A stretch of 19,719 bases of DNA, from the NCBI GenBank assembly GCA_018830585.1, contig JAHJSD010000052.1:1-19719 (forward strand), written 5' to 3'. This stretch comes from Patescibacteria group bacterium (GTDB taxonomy: Bacteria > Patescibacteriota > Microgenomatia > UBA12405 > JAHJSD01). Made by a program: the position numbers and the translations under genes. Shown piece after piece: positions 13,097 to 19,719 of the stretch (its first letter is position 1; every line of letters begins with the position of its first letter). The notes under the pieces are model-generated. The model was not told the origin of the DNA and ran no database searches. It saw only the letters and a list, made by a program, of their open reading frames with translations.

Positions 13097-13426
13097 ATGG
13101 TTAAGTTAAAGAAGAAAAAATACCAATATATTCCCAACATCGTCAGCGCTTCTGATTTACAGCGGAAGTCGGGCAAGGTTATTGATCAAGTAAAAGAATC
13201 AGCTCAACCCTATATTATTGTCCGCAACAATAAGCCTCAAGCGGTGATCTTGGCTATTGATCAATATGAAGAATTAAAGAGAAAACAGCGGGAGTGGGAA
13301 TGGATGGATACCATGGAGGCGATAAAAGACGCTGAAAAAGCAGAAAAAGAAGGAAAACTAATAGAATTGACCGATGGGCTTTTGGCTCAGTGGATTAAGG
13401 AGGGTAAAGCAGGAGCAAATGATTAG
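13097..13426 (+). CDS. Type II antitoxin, Phd/YefM family
   Basis: This 109-aa protein begins with a lysine-rich stretch followed by the Phd/YefM DNA-binding fold: NIVSASDLQRKSGKVIDQVK (14-33), then PYIIVRNNKPQAVILAIDQYEELKR (38-62). The C-terminal half is helical and charged (WEWMDTMEAIKDAEKAEKEGKL) and would be the toxin-binding tail. It should neutralise the RelE-type toxin encoded next and repress its own promoter. The ATG directly follows the TTGACA/TATACT promoter with no room for a Shine-Dalgarno sequence. The end overlaps the toxin start by eight bases (ATGATTAG), a usual arrangement for coupled translation. Confidence 0.88.
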   Translation: MVKLKKKKYQYIPNIVSASDLQRKSGKVIDQVKESAQPYIIVRNNKPQAVILAIDQYEELKRKQREWEWMDTMEAIKDAEKAEKEGKLIELTDGLLAQWIKEGKAGAND

Positions 13427-13679
13427 AATTTATTCTGCTCCTCAATTTGAAAAATCAATCCAAAAAATACCTTACCGTATTCAAATTATCTTCCAAAAGA
13501 AATTAAAACTATTCCGTCAAGACCCTTTTTACCCCTCTTTGAAAACCCACAAGCTCTCTGGCAAAATGAAAAACTACTACTCTTTTTCCATTACTTACTC
13601 CTATCGAGTTTTGTTTAAGTTCTCGGACAAAAACAGCGCTCTTCTTGTCAACATCGGCACTCACGAGATATACAAATAG
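13419..13679 (+). CDS. Type II toxin, RelE/ParE superfamily (RelE/StbE-like mRNA interferase)
   Basis: An 86-aa protein: MIRIYSAPQFEKSIQKIPYR, then PLFY-like DPFYPSLKTHKLSGKMKNYYSF, SITYSYRVLFKF and the C-terminal NIGTHEIYK. This order (HKLxGKxxxxYSFxIxxxYRVLF...IGTHxIY) is typical of RelE/StbE-family toxins that cleave mRNA on the ribosome. Candidate catalytic residues are the basic ones in KTHKLSGK, the Arg of YRVLF and the His of GTHEIY. I chose ATG 13419, preceded by AGGAG (13411-13415), one of the few Shine-Dalgarno sequences in the window. An upstream in-frame start at 13374 would add 15 residues unlike the family. It is translationally coupled to the antitoxin. Confidence 0.87.
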   Translation: MIRIYSAPQFEKSIQKIPYRIQIIFQKKLKLFRQDPFYPSLKTHKLSGKMKNYYSFSITYSYRVLFKFSDKNSALLVNIGTHEIYK

Positions 13680-13688
13680 TGATAAAAT
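13680..13688 (+). promoter_or_regulatory. Extended -10 element before hsdM
   Basis: TGATAAAAT (TG 13680-13681, TAAAAT 13683-13688) begins right after the toxin stop codon. It matches the extended -10 of rplS. No good -35 is present. A start near 13695 would give a leader of about 22 nt for hsdM, so the restriction operon may be transcribed separately from the toxin-antitoxin pair, together with any read-through. Confidence 0.45.
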
Positions 13689-13717
13689 AGAGAGGAACTT
13701 AAAAACGAGAATTAGAC

Positions 13718-16156
13718 ATGGCACTTAAAAAATCACAACTTTATAGCTCAATTTGGCAGGCATGTGACGAGTTACGCGGCGGTATGGATGCCTCACAATA
13801 TAAGGATTATGTTCTCATTCTTCTTTTCGTTCGCTATGTTTCAGATAAATATTCAAGTAAGTCAGATTCTTTGGTAGATGTTCCAAAAGGCGGAAGCTTT
13901 GCCGATCTGGTGGCGCTAAAGGGTAAAAAAAATATAGGAGAAGGTATTAATGGAGTTTTAGATGTATTGGCTGAAGCTAATAGGTTAGGTGGTGTAATTA
14001 ACGCAGTTGATTTTGATGATGAAGAAAAACTTGGAAAAGGAAAGGAAAAGCAGGATCGTCTATCAAAGTTAGTGGCGATATTTGAAAATTCTGACCTTGA
14101 TTTTAGCAAGAACAAAGCGGATGGAGACGATCTTCTAGGAGATGCCTACGAGTATCTCATGAAGCACTTCGCCGTCGAATCGGGCAAGAGCAAGGGGCAA
14201 TTTTATACTCCATCTGAAGTATCACGAATTATTGCGAAAGTAATCGGCGCAGAGAATGCCAAAGATAGAACTCAGACAGTTTATGATCCAACATGTGGGT
14301 CTGGCTCTCTCCTTCTAAAAGTGGCAGCTGAGGCAAAACCAGTTGATATCTCAATTTATGGTCAAGAAAAAGATAACGCGACTGCAGCGCTCGCAATTCT
14401 TAATATGTGGCTTCATACCGAGCCCACAGCAGTAATTAAAAAAGGCCAGAGCACTCTTTCGAACCCACTATTTACTGAAAGCGGTGTCTTAAAAACTTTT
14501 GACTATGTGGTGGCCAATCCGCCTTTTTCATACAAATCTTGGCGCAATGGATTTAATCCAGAAGAGGATCTTTATGATCGTTTCGATGGTTTTGGAGTGC
14601 CACCAAACAAAAATGGAGATTATGCCTTCTTACTTCATATTATTAAATCGCTTAAAAGTACTGGTAAAGGAGCAGTTGTTCTTCCTCATGGTGTACTCTT
14701 CCGAGGCAATACTGAAGCAGATATCAGAACTAACTTGATTAAACGTGGTTATATTGAAGGAATTATCGGATTACCGGCAAATCTTTTTTATGGTACTGGT
14801 ATTCCAGCCTGCATAGTCATTATTGATAAAGAGAAGTCTCAAGATAGAAAGGGTATTTTCATGATTGATGCTTCCAAAGGATTTGTTAAAGATGGCAACA
14901 AAAATAGACTAAGAGAGCAAGATATTCGCAAAATTATTGATATTTGGGATAAACAACAGGAATTAGAAAAATTTAGCCACTTTGCTACTAATAAAGAGAT
15001 TGAAAAAAACGAGTACAACCTGAACTTGCCTCGCTATATTGACACAAGTGAACCCGAGGATATCCAAAGCATAGAAGCTCATTTAAAGGGTGGTATTCCC
15101 AAACATGATATCGATTTACTTGAAAACTACTGGGTTATTTGCCCATCACTTAGGGGATCGTTATTTAAAAACTCTTCTCGGTCTGGATACTTCGATGTTG
15201 CAATTCCTTCTGAGGAGGTTCGTTCCACCATACTAGAGCAAGGTGAGTTTTTATCTTTTAGAAAAAGCGTCCAGACTATATTAAATAACTGGCGCAAAGC
15301 AAAAACAGTATACCTAAAAGGTTTAGACAAAACTACTCCTCCCAAGTCGGTAATTAAACAATTATCTGACAGTCTTCTTGAGTCATACCAGAAGATTAAA
15401 CTGATTGACAAATATGATATCTACCAGCATCTTATGACCTACTGGGAAGAAACCATGCAGGATGATATTTATATAGTCACTTCAGATGAGTGGCGAGCTG
15501 GTAATGAAGTTGTACGTCTTCAAAAGGAGAATAAAAACAAAGTAAAGAAAGATATTGCAGGACTTGTTGGTCTTGAGGGTCGGTTGATTCCAATATCTTT
15601 GATGATAAAAACTTATTTTGCTCAGGAGCAATCGAATTTAAATAATCTTCAGGTTGAAATAGATCAAGCTGTTTCTAAAATGGAAGAAATGAAAGAAGAA
15701 CATGGTGGAGATGAGAGCTTGTTGTCCGATGTAGTTAATGAAAAAGGCAACATTACCAAAGGTGATTTAAACAAAAGACTTAAAGAGATCAAAGACGAAT
15801 CTGATTCAGAAGATGAATTGGAAGTTTTACAGAAATATGCAAACCTTATGGCAAACGAAGCAGAAGCGAAAAAGAAAATAAAAGAGGCAGAAAAAGATAT
15901 GGAACAAAAGATAATTACCAAATATCCAACCCTAAGCATTGAGGACATTAAAACACTTGTTGTTGATCGCAAGTGGATGGGTGCGTTTGAAAGTAGTGTA
16001 ATGAGTGAGGTTGATCGTTTATCCCAAACTCTAGCCGGAAGAGTCAAAGAGTTGGCTGAGCGCTATGAGCAAACTCTTCCAGAGATAGTTAAAAATACCG
16101 ATGAGCTTACCAAAAAAGTTAATGATCATCTAACCAGGATGGGGTTTAAAGTATAA
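13718..16156 (+). CDS. hsdM: Type I restriction-modification system methyltransferase subunit (long form)
   Basis: HsdM methylates adenine (N6) at the site chosen by HsdS and is needed in both the modification and restriction complexes. The 812-aa protein has the N-terminal helical HsdM domain (about 1-130), the GQFYTPSEVSRII entry motif (160-172), AdoMet motif I DPTCGSGSLL (190-199) and catalytic motif IV NPPF (267-270). The methylase core ends near residue 450. The remaining 350 residues are an extension, much of it charged and predicted coiled coil (VEIDQAVSKMEEMKEE.., NEAEAKKKIKEAEKDMEQK). They end in a conserved-looking block LVVDRKWMGAFESSVMSEV. Shorter HsdM proteins are about 500 aa; long forms of about 800 aa are known. 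The DUF3800 gene starts two bases after the stop. Confidence 0.94.
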   Translation: MALKKSQLYSSIWQACDELRGGMDASQYKDYVLILLFVRYVSDKYSSKSDSLVDVPKGGSFADLVALKGKKNIGEGINGVLDVLAEANRLGGVINAVDFDDEEKLGKGKEKQDRLSKLVAIFENSDLDFSKNKADGDDLLGDAYEYLMKHFAVESGKSKGQFYTPSEVSRIIAKVIGAENAKDRTQTVYDPTCGSGSLLLKVAAEAKPVDISIYGQEKDNATAALAILNMWLHTEPTAVIKKGQSTLSNPLFTESGVLKTFDYVVANPPFSYKSWRNGFNPEEDLYDRFDGFGVPPNKNGDYAFLLHIIKSLKSTGKGAVVLPHGVLFRGNTEADIRTNLIKRGYIEGIIGLPANLFYGTGIPACIVIIDKEKSQDRKGIFMIDASKGFVKDGNKNRLREQDIRKIIDIWDKQQELEKFSHFATNKEIEKNEYNLNLPRYIDTSEPEDIQSIEAHLKGGIPKHDIDLLENYWVICPSLRGSLFKNSSRSGYFDVAIPSEEVRSTILEQGEFLSFRKSVQTILNNWRKAKTVYLKGLDKTTPPKSVIKQLSDSLLESYQKIKLIDKYDIYQHLMTYWEETMQDDIYIVTSDEWRAGNEVVRLQKENKNKVKKDIAGLVGLEGRLIPISLMIKTYFAQEQSNLNNLQVEIDQAVSKMEEMKEEHGGDESLLSDVVNEKGNITKGDLNKRLKEIKDESDSEDELEVLQKYANLMANEAEAKKKIKEAEKDMEQKIITKYPTLSIEDIKTLVVDRKWMGAFESSVMSEVDRLSQTLAGRVKELAERYEQTLPEIVKNTDELTKKVNDHLTRMGFKV

Positions 16157-16158
16157 AT

Positions 16159-16860
16159 ATGTATTTACTTTATTTGGATGAGACTATAGACAAAATTAAT
16201 AAAGTAGAAGGCTTAGGTGCGGTTTTGATAACTGATCGTAAGTGTCGAAAATTTTATAAAGAGTTAAATCAATTATTAACAAAGTTAAAGATAGAAGATT
16301 TCGAAATTCACGCTGATCATATTTGGAATGGTAGGGGTAGTTTTAAAAATCTCTCTATGGATAAAAGAGCGGAGATCAGTTTAGAGATCGCTAAATTACT
16401 AAGTGCTTCTGGAATTGCTAGATTTATATACACACAAGAATCTGTAAACGGTAAAGATAAGGATAAAATGTACATTGAATCCTTGGAAAGACTTATTGAT
16501 GTAGCTGTGAAGTATGTCAAACAAAATGCTGGAAACACCAACAAACAATTAATGTTAATTTTCGATAGACGAGATGATATTAAAGAAAATATTCTTGAAG
16601 AATTGCTAGTGCAACATCAAAGAATTGTTAATAAACACAAATCTTCTTTTTTCTTTATGGATTGTGGTTATGAAGGTATTAGTAAATATAGTAGATTGCT
16701 TCAATCAGCTGATTTTATTGCATACTGGTGTAGGCTTGTACAAATAATTCAAGAACAACCTTCATTTTTCAAAAAAGCAGATGATATAAAAAAAATTAAA
16801 TTAGTAAAAGAAATTGAGTCTTTATTAAAAAATAAATTATTGATCACAAAATCAGTTTAA
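16159..16860 (+). CDS. DUF3800 domain protein
   Basis: This 233-aa protein fits DUF3800: N-terminal MYLLYLDET (D7, E8), then a hydrophobic strand GLGAVLITD, EIHADHIWNGRGSF (49-62), LMLIFDRRDD (131-140) and the C-terminal LLQSADFIAYWCRL (180-193). Spaced acidic residues (D7, E49, D136, D185) at the ends of predicted strands suggest an RNase H-like metal-dependent nuclease; that is inference, and the family has no settled function. It lies between hsdM (two bases upstream) and hsdS (17 bases downstream), so it is co-expressed with the restriction system. Base composition is lower in GC than in neighbours (10 of 60 bases in 16801-16860; 19 of 60 in 16381-16440), which suggests separate acquisition. 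No Shine-Dalgarno sequence is seen. Confidence 0.75.
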   Translation: MYLLYLDETIDKINKVEGLGAVLITDRKCRKFYKELNQLLTKLKIEDFEIHADHIWNGRGSFKNLSMDKRAEISLEIAKLLSASGIARFIYTQESVNGKDKDKMYIESLERLIDVAVKYVKQNAGNTNKQLMLIFDRRDDIKENILEELLVQHQRIVNKHKSSFFFMDCGYEGISKYSRLLQSADFIAYWCRLVQIIQEQPSFFKKADDIKKIKLVKEIESLLKNKLLITKSV

Positions 16861-16877
16861 AGTTAAAAAAATTGACC

Positions 16878-18164
16878 ATGAATACAGCTACTCAAAAAAT
16901 ACCAACAGGCTTGCCCGCCGAAACTTTAGTGAAGGCGGGATGCAAACAAACAGATGTTGGAATCATTCCAGAAGACTGGAATGTAAAGAATTTGGGAGAG
17001 TTGTTTGAAATTACCTCCAGTAAGAGAGTATTTCAAAGTGAATGGAGATCCTCGGGAGTTCCATTCTATAGAGCTCGAGAATTAGCTGTTTTAGGTGAAA
17101 AAGGTAAAGTTGATAACGAACTATTTATTGAAGAAGAAATGTATCAAAAATACAAAAGTGCATATGGTGTACCAGTTAAAGGAGATATATTAGTCACAGG
17201 TGTTGGAACTTTAGGAAAAGTCTATGTAGTAGTAAACAGCCACAAATTTTATTTTAAAGATGGGAATATTATTTGGTTTAAGATTAATAAGAAGCTTGAT
17301 TCAGAGTTTCTCAAGCAACTGTATCTTACCCCTTTTATTGAAAGGCAAATCATTAAGATGTCAGCAGGTTCTACAGTGGGAACTTATACGATAACAGGTG
17401 CAAAAAAAACGACTATCCCGTTTCCACAAAAAGTTGAGCAAACCGTCATTGCTAGAATCCTTTCAGACACAGATGAGTTGATAGAAAAGCTGGAAAGGCT
17501 GATTGTCAAAAAGAAAGCTATCAAACAAGGCGCAATGCAAGAGTTGCTTACTGGCAAAAAACGCTTGTCTGGGTTTAGTGGGAAGTGGGAAACAAAGAAA
17601 TTAGAGGAGGTTGCTGAGATTGTTGGTGGCGGAACACCAAGTTCGTCAGTGTCTAAATATTGGAATGGGGAAATTAACTGGTTTACACCGACAGAAGTAG
17701 GTAATTCTAAATATCTTTACGGCAGCAGAAGGAAAATAACAGAAGAAGGTTTTAGAAATAGCTCTACCAAGATTTTACCAGAAGGATCAATACTTCTATC
17801 CTCACGTGCAGGCATCGGCGATCTGGGTATTCTTAAAGAAAGGGCTTGTACTAATCAGGGATTCCAGTCTTTGGTACCCTCTTTTTATACAAACAACGAA
17901 TTTTTATATTATCTCATGCAAACCAAGCAAGATGCTTTGTTAGAAAAAGCTAGTGGAAGTACTTTTTTAGAAATCAGTCCAAATTCTGTTAGACAAATAA
18001 AAATTCGAGTTCCATTAAAACCTGAACAAACCTCAATTGCCGATGTTTTATCTGATGTGGATCTTGAAATTGATTATTTAGAAAAAGAACTGGCAAAGTA
18101 TCGACAAATTAAGACTGGCATGATGCAACAGTTATTAACAGGAAAAATTAGATTGGTAAATTAA
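16878..18164 (+). CDS. hsdS: Type I restriction-modification system specificity subunit
   Basis: HsdS recognises the bipartite DNA target and docks two HsdM and two HsdR subunits. The 428-aa protein has two half-repeats. Target-recognition domain 1 covers about residues 30-185 (IIPEDWNVKNLGELFEI..), followed by a coiled-coil spacer ending MQELLTGKKRL (220-230). Domain 2 is about 232-385 (GKWETKKLEEVAEIVGGGTPS...INWFTPTEVG), followed by a second spacer ending MQQLLTGKIRL (416-426). The matching spacers confirm a complete subunit. I chose ATG 16878; a TTG six bases upstream is also in frame. The target sequence cannot be read from the protein. hsdR starts three bases after the stop. Confidence 0.94.
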   Translation: MNTATQKIPTGLPAETLVKAGCKQTDVGIIPEDWNVKNLGELFEITSSKRVFQSEWRSSGVPFYRARELAVLGEKGKVDNELFIEEEMYQKYKSAYGVPVKGDILVTGVGTLGKVYVVVNSHKFYFKDGNIIWFKINKKLDSEFLKQLYLTPFIERQIIKMSAGSTVGTYTITGAKKTTIPFPQKVEQTVIARILSDTDELIEKLERLIVKKKAIKQGAMQELLTGKKRLSGFSGKWETKKLEEVAEIVGGGTPSSSVSKYWNGEINWFTPTEVGNSKYLYGSRRKITEEGFRNSSTKILPEGSILLSSRAGIGDLGILKERACTNQGFQSLVPSFYTNNEFLYYLMQTKQDALLEKASGSTFLEISPNSVRQIKIRVPLKPEQTSIADVLSDVDLEIDYLEKELAKYRQIKTGMMQQLLTGKIRLVN

Positions 18165-18167
18165 ATT

Positions 18168-19719
18168 ATGACAAAGACATCACCAAAAGTTGGTCAACTG
18201 GAGCGAAAGACGCAAAACCGCATTATTGAACTATTTAAAGATAAAAAGCGATTAGATTATGACTATCTTGGCAATTGGGAAGATAGGGAGAAAAACAGCA
18301 ATGTTGAAGAAAAGTTATTACGTAAATATTTAAAAAGCACAAAAAAATATAGCGATAAAATAATAAATAAAGCTATCACTGAACTGCAAAAAATTGCCAG
18401 TAATCAGATAATGAGTTTGTTTGAGTTGAATAAAGAAATATATGGTCGGCTTCGCTATGGTATTTCACTTCGTGAGGAATTGGGAGAAAGCAGTCAGGAA
18501 GTTAATTTCATTGACTGGGAAAATCCGGAAAACAATCACTTTGCTATCGCTGAAGAAGTAACGGTTAGAGGCAATCGGACAAAGCGACCGGATATTGTTT
18601 TGTATGTGAATGGCATCGCCCTGGGAGTGATTGAGCTTAAACGAAGTACTGTGTCAGTTGCAGAAGGTATTCGTCAAAATATCGGTAATCAGAAGGATGC
18701 GTTTATTAAACCGTTCTTTGCCACCATGCAACTTCTATTTGCCGGTAACGACACCGAAGGCTTACATTATGGTACTACCGAGTCACCTGAGGATTTCTAT
18801 TGGACGTGGAATCCAAAAGACACAGATTTTGCCAATGAATCCAACAGGCTAGATCGACACATAATGCAAATGTGTCAAAAGAAGAGATTTTTGGAAATAA
18901 TTCATAACTTTATTATTTTTGATAGTGGGATCAAGAAAGTTTGCCGTCATAATCAATACTTTGGTGTTAAAGCCGCCCAGGAATATGCTAAGCGCAACAA
19001 AGGTGGAATCATTTGGCATACACAAGGATCCGGTAAAAGTCTGACCATGGTTTGGCTAGCAAAATGGATTCGGGAGAATATTGAAGACGCAAGGGTCATA
19101 TTGTTAACCGACAGAATTGAACTAGATGAACAAATTGAGGGTGTTTTTAAGGGTATAGATGAAGATATTTATCGAACTAAAAACGGCAGAGGGCTTCTTA
19201 GTCAGCTAAGCAAGAAAGATAATTGGTTGATTGCGTCACTGGTTCAAAAGTTTGGGCGTTTTGGATCGAGCGTGGATCAAAGCGTAGAAGAATATATTCA
19301 AGATTTACAAAATAATCTTCCTACTGGTTTTAAAGCACAAGGTAACATTTTTGTTTTTGTTGATGAGTGCCACAGATCACATACAGGCAAAATGCACGAA
19401 GCGATGACGTCTATTTTACCCGATGCTACTTTTATTGGCTTTACCGGTACACCACTCTTAAAGATTGATAAAACAAACAGCATTGCCGTATGGGGTGGTT
19501 ATATTCATGAATACAAATATAACGAAGCTGTGACAGACAAGGTCGTTTTGGATCTACGATATGAAGCCAGACGAGTTCCTCAGAGAATTACAGATCAGAA
19601 CAAAATCGATGAGTTTTTTGATAGAAAAACACAAGGATTGACCGAGTATGCCAAGGTACAACTCAAGAAAAGATGGGGTACGATGCAAGCTCTTTTAAGT
19701 TCTAAGGATAGAATGAACA
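18168..19719 (+). CDS. hsdR: Type I restriction enzyme endonuclease/translocase subunit, partial (cut by window end)
   Basis: The frame is open from ATG 18168 to the last base, giving the first 517 residues of a subunit usually about 1000 aa. HsdR cleaves unmodified DNA after ATP-driven translocation. Visible parts are the PD-(D/E)xK nuclease domain with D142 and E156-x-K158 (RPDIVLYVNGIALGVIELKRS, shown here only as two strands), Walker A TQGSGKS (285-291), the DEAD-type box D399-E-C-H402 (VFVDECHRSH) and helicase motif III GFTGTPL (about 419-425). No internal stop or frameshift is seen. Helicase domain 2 and the C-terminal HsdM/HsdS-binding part lie outside the window. Three bases after hsdS, same operon. 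Confidence 0.93.
   Translation, partial: MTKTSPKVGQLERKTQNRIIELFKDKKRLDYDYLGNWEDREKNSNVEEKLLRKYLKSTKKYSDKIINKAITELQKIASNQIMSLFELNKEIYGRLRYGISLREELGESSQEVNFIDWENPENNHFAIAEEVTVRGNRTKRPDIVLYVNGIALGVIELKRSTVSVAEGIRQNIGNQKDAFIKPFFATMQLLFAGNDTEGLHYGTTESPEDFYWTWNPKDTDFANESNRLDRHIMQMCQKKRFLEIIHNFIIFDSGIKKVCRHNQYFGVKAAQEYAKRNKGGIIWHTQGSGKSLTMVWLAKWIRENIEDARVILLTDRIELDEQIEGVFKGIDEDIYRTKNGRGLLSQLSKKDNWLIASLVQKFGRFGSSVDQSVEEYIQDLQNNLPTGFKAQGNIFVFVDECHRSHTGKMHEAMTSILPDATFIGFTGTPLLKIDKTNSIAVWGGYIHEYKYNEAVTDKVVLDLRYEARRVPQRITDQNKIDEFFDRKTQGLTEYAKVQLKKRWGTMQALLSSKDRMN

Noticed and set aside
13374..13418. Upstream start of the toxin gene
   Set aside because: The added residues do not fit RelE family starts, and a Shine-Dalgarno sequence supports ATG 13419.

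Overview
The window looks like a chromosomal piece of a Candidate Phyla Radiation bacterium (Patescibacteria, most like Microgenomates). This rests on the style of the genes and repeats, not on a database match. The signs are tightly packed or overlapping genes, few Shine-Dalgarno motifs, the GatCAB route to Gln-tRNA/Asn-tRNA, and many short palindromic repeats of the CCTGCCTGCCGGCAGGCAGG, GTCATTCCGAGC and CGAGAAATCTGGA kinds. TGA is used as stop (gatA, dnaE), so this is the standard bacterial code and not the TGA=Gly code of Gracilibacteria/Absconditabacteria.

Bases 1-256 are non-coding and repeat-bearing. Bases 257-7935 form one plus-strand cluster: gatC, gatA, an MFS transporter, gatB and dnaE, with junctions of +4, -11, about -35 and -4 bases. 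Bases 8157-8841 hold rplS overlapping yraN. After an intergenic segment with a promoter and possible RNA structure come an alkyltransferase-like (MGMT-fold) protein and a GT2 glycosyltransferase (9006-10459). The glycosyltransferase carries an in-frame palindromic repeat insertion.

Bases 10460-12200 are mostly non-coding and repeat-dense. Two inverted copies of a 42-bp palindrome (10595-10636 and 11939-11980) bracket about 1.39 kb. Inside are two copies of a composite repeat, three copies of a CCACTTCGGAAGTGG-type palindrome, a 28-bp palindrome and a single convincing minus-strand gene of unknown function (11058-11432).

Bases 12201-19719 are an accessory/defence block: radC, a Phd/YefM-RelE type II toxin-antitoxin pair, then a type I restriction-modification operon. 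That operon is hsdM (long form), a DUF3800 protein, hsdS, and hsdR cut off by the window end. The likely division of labour is modification by HsdM2-HsdS and cleavage/translocation by HsdR. The DUF3800 protein is an unexplained passenger or accessory with lower GC than its neighbours.

A recurring regulatory theme is visible. Several genes (gatC, rplS, radC, the antitoxin, the 124-aa minus-strand gene) have a good -10 box ending only 6-10 bases before the start codon. This predicts leaderless or nearly leaderless mRNAs. I see no tRNA, rRNA or CRISPR array.
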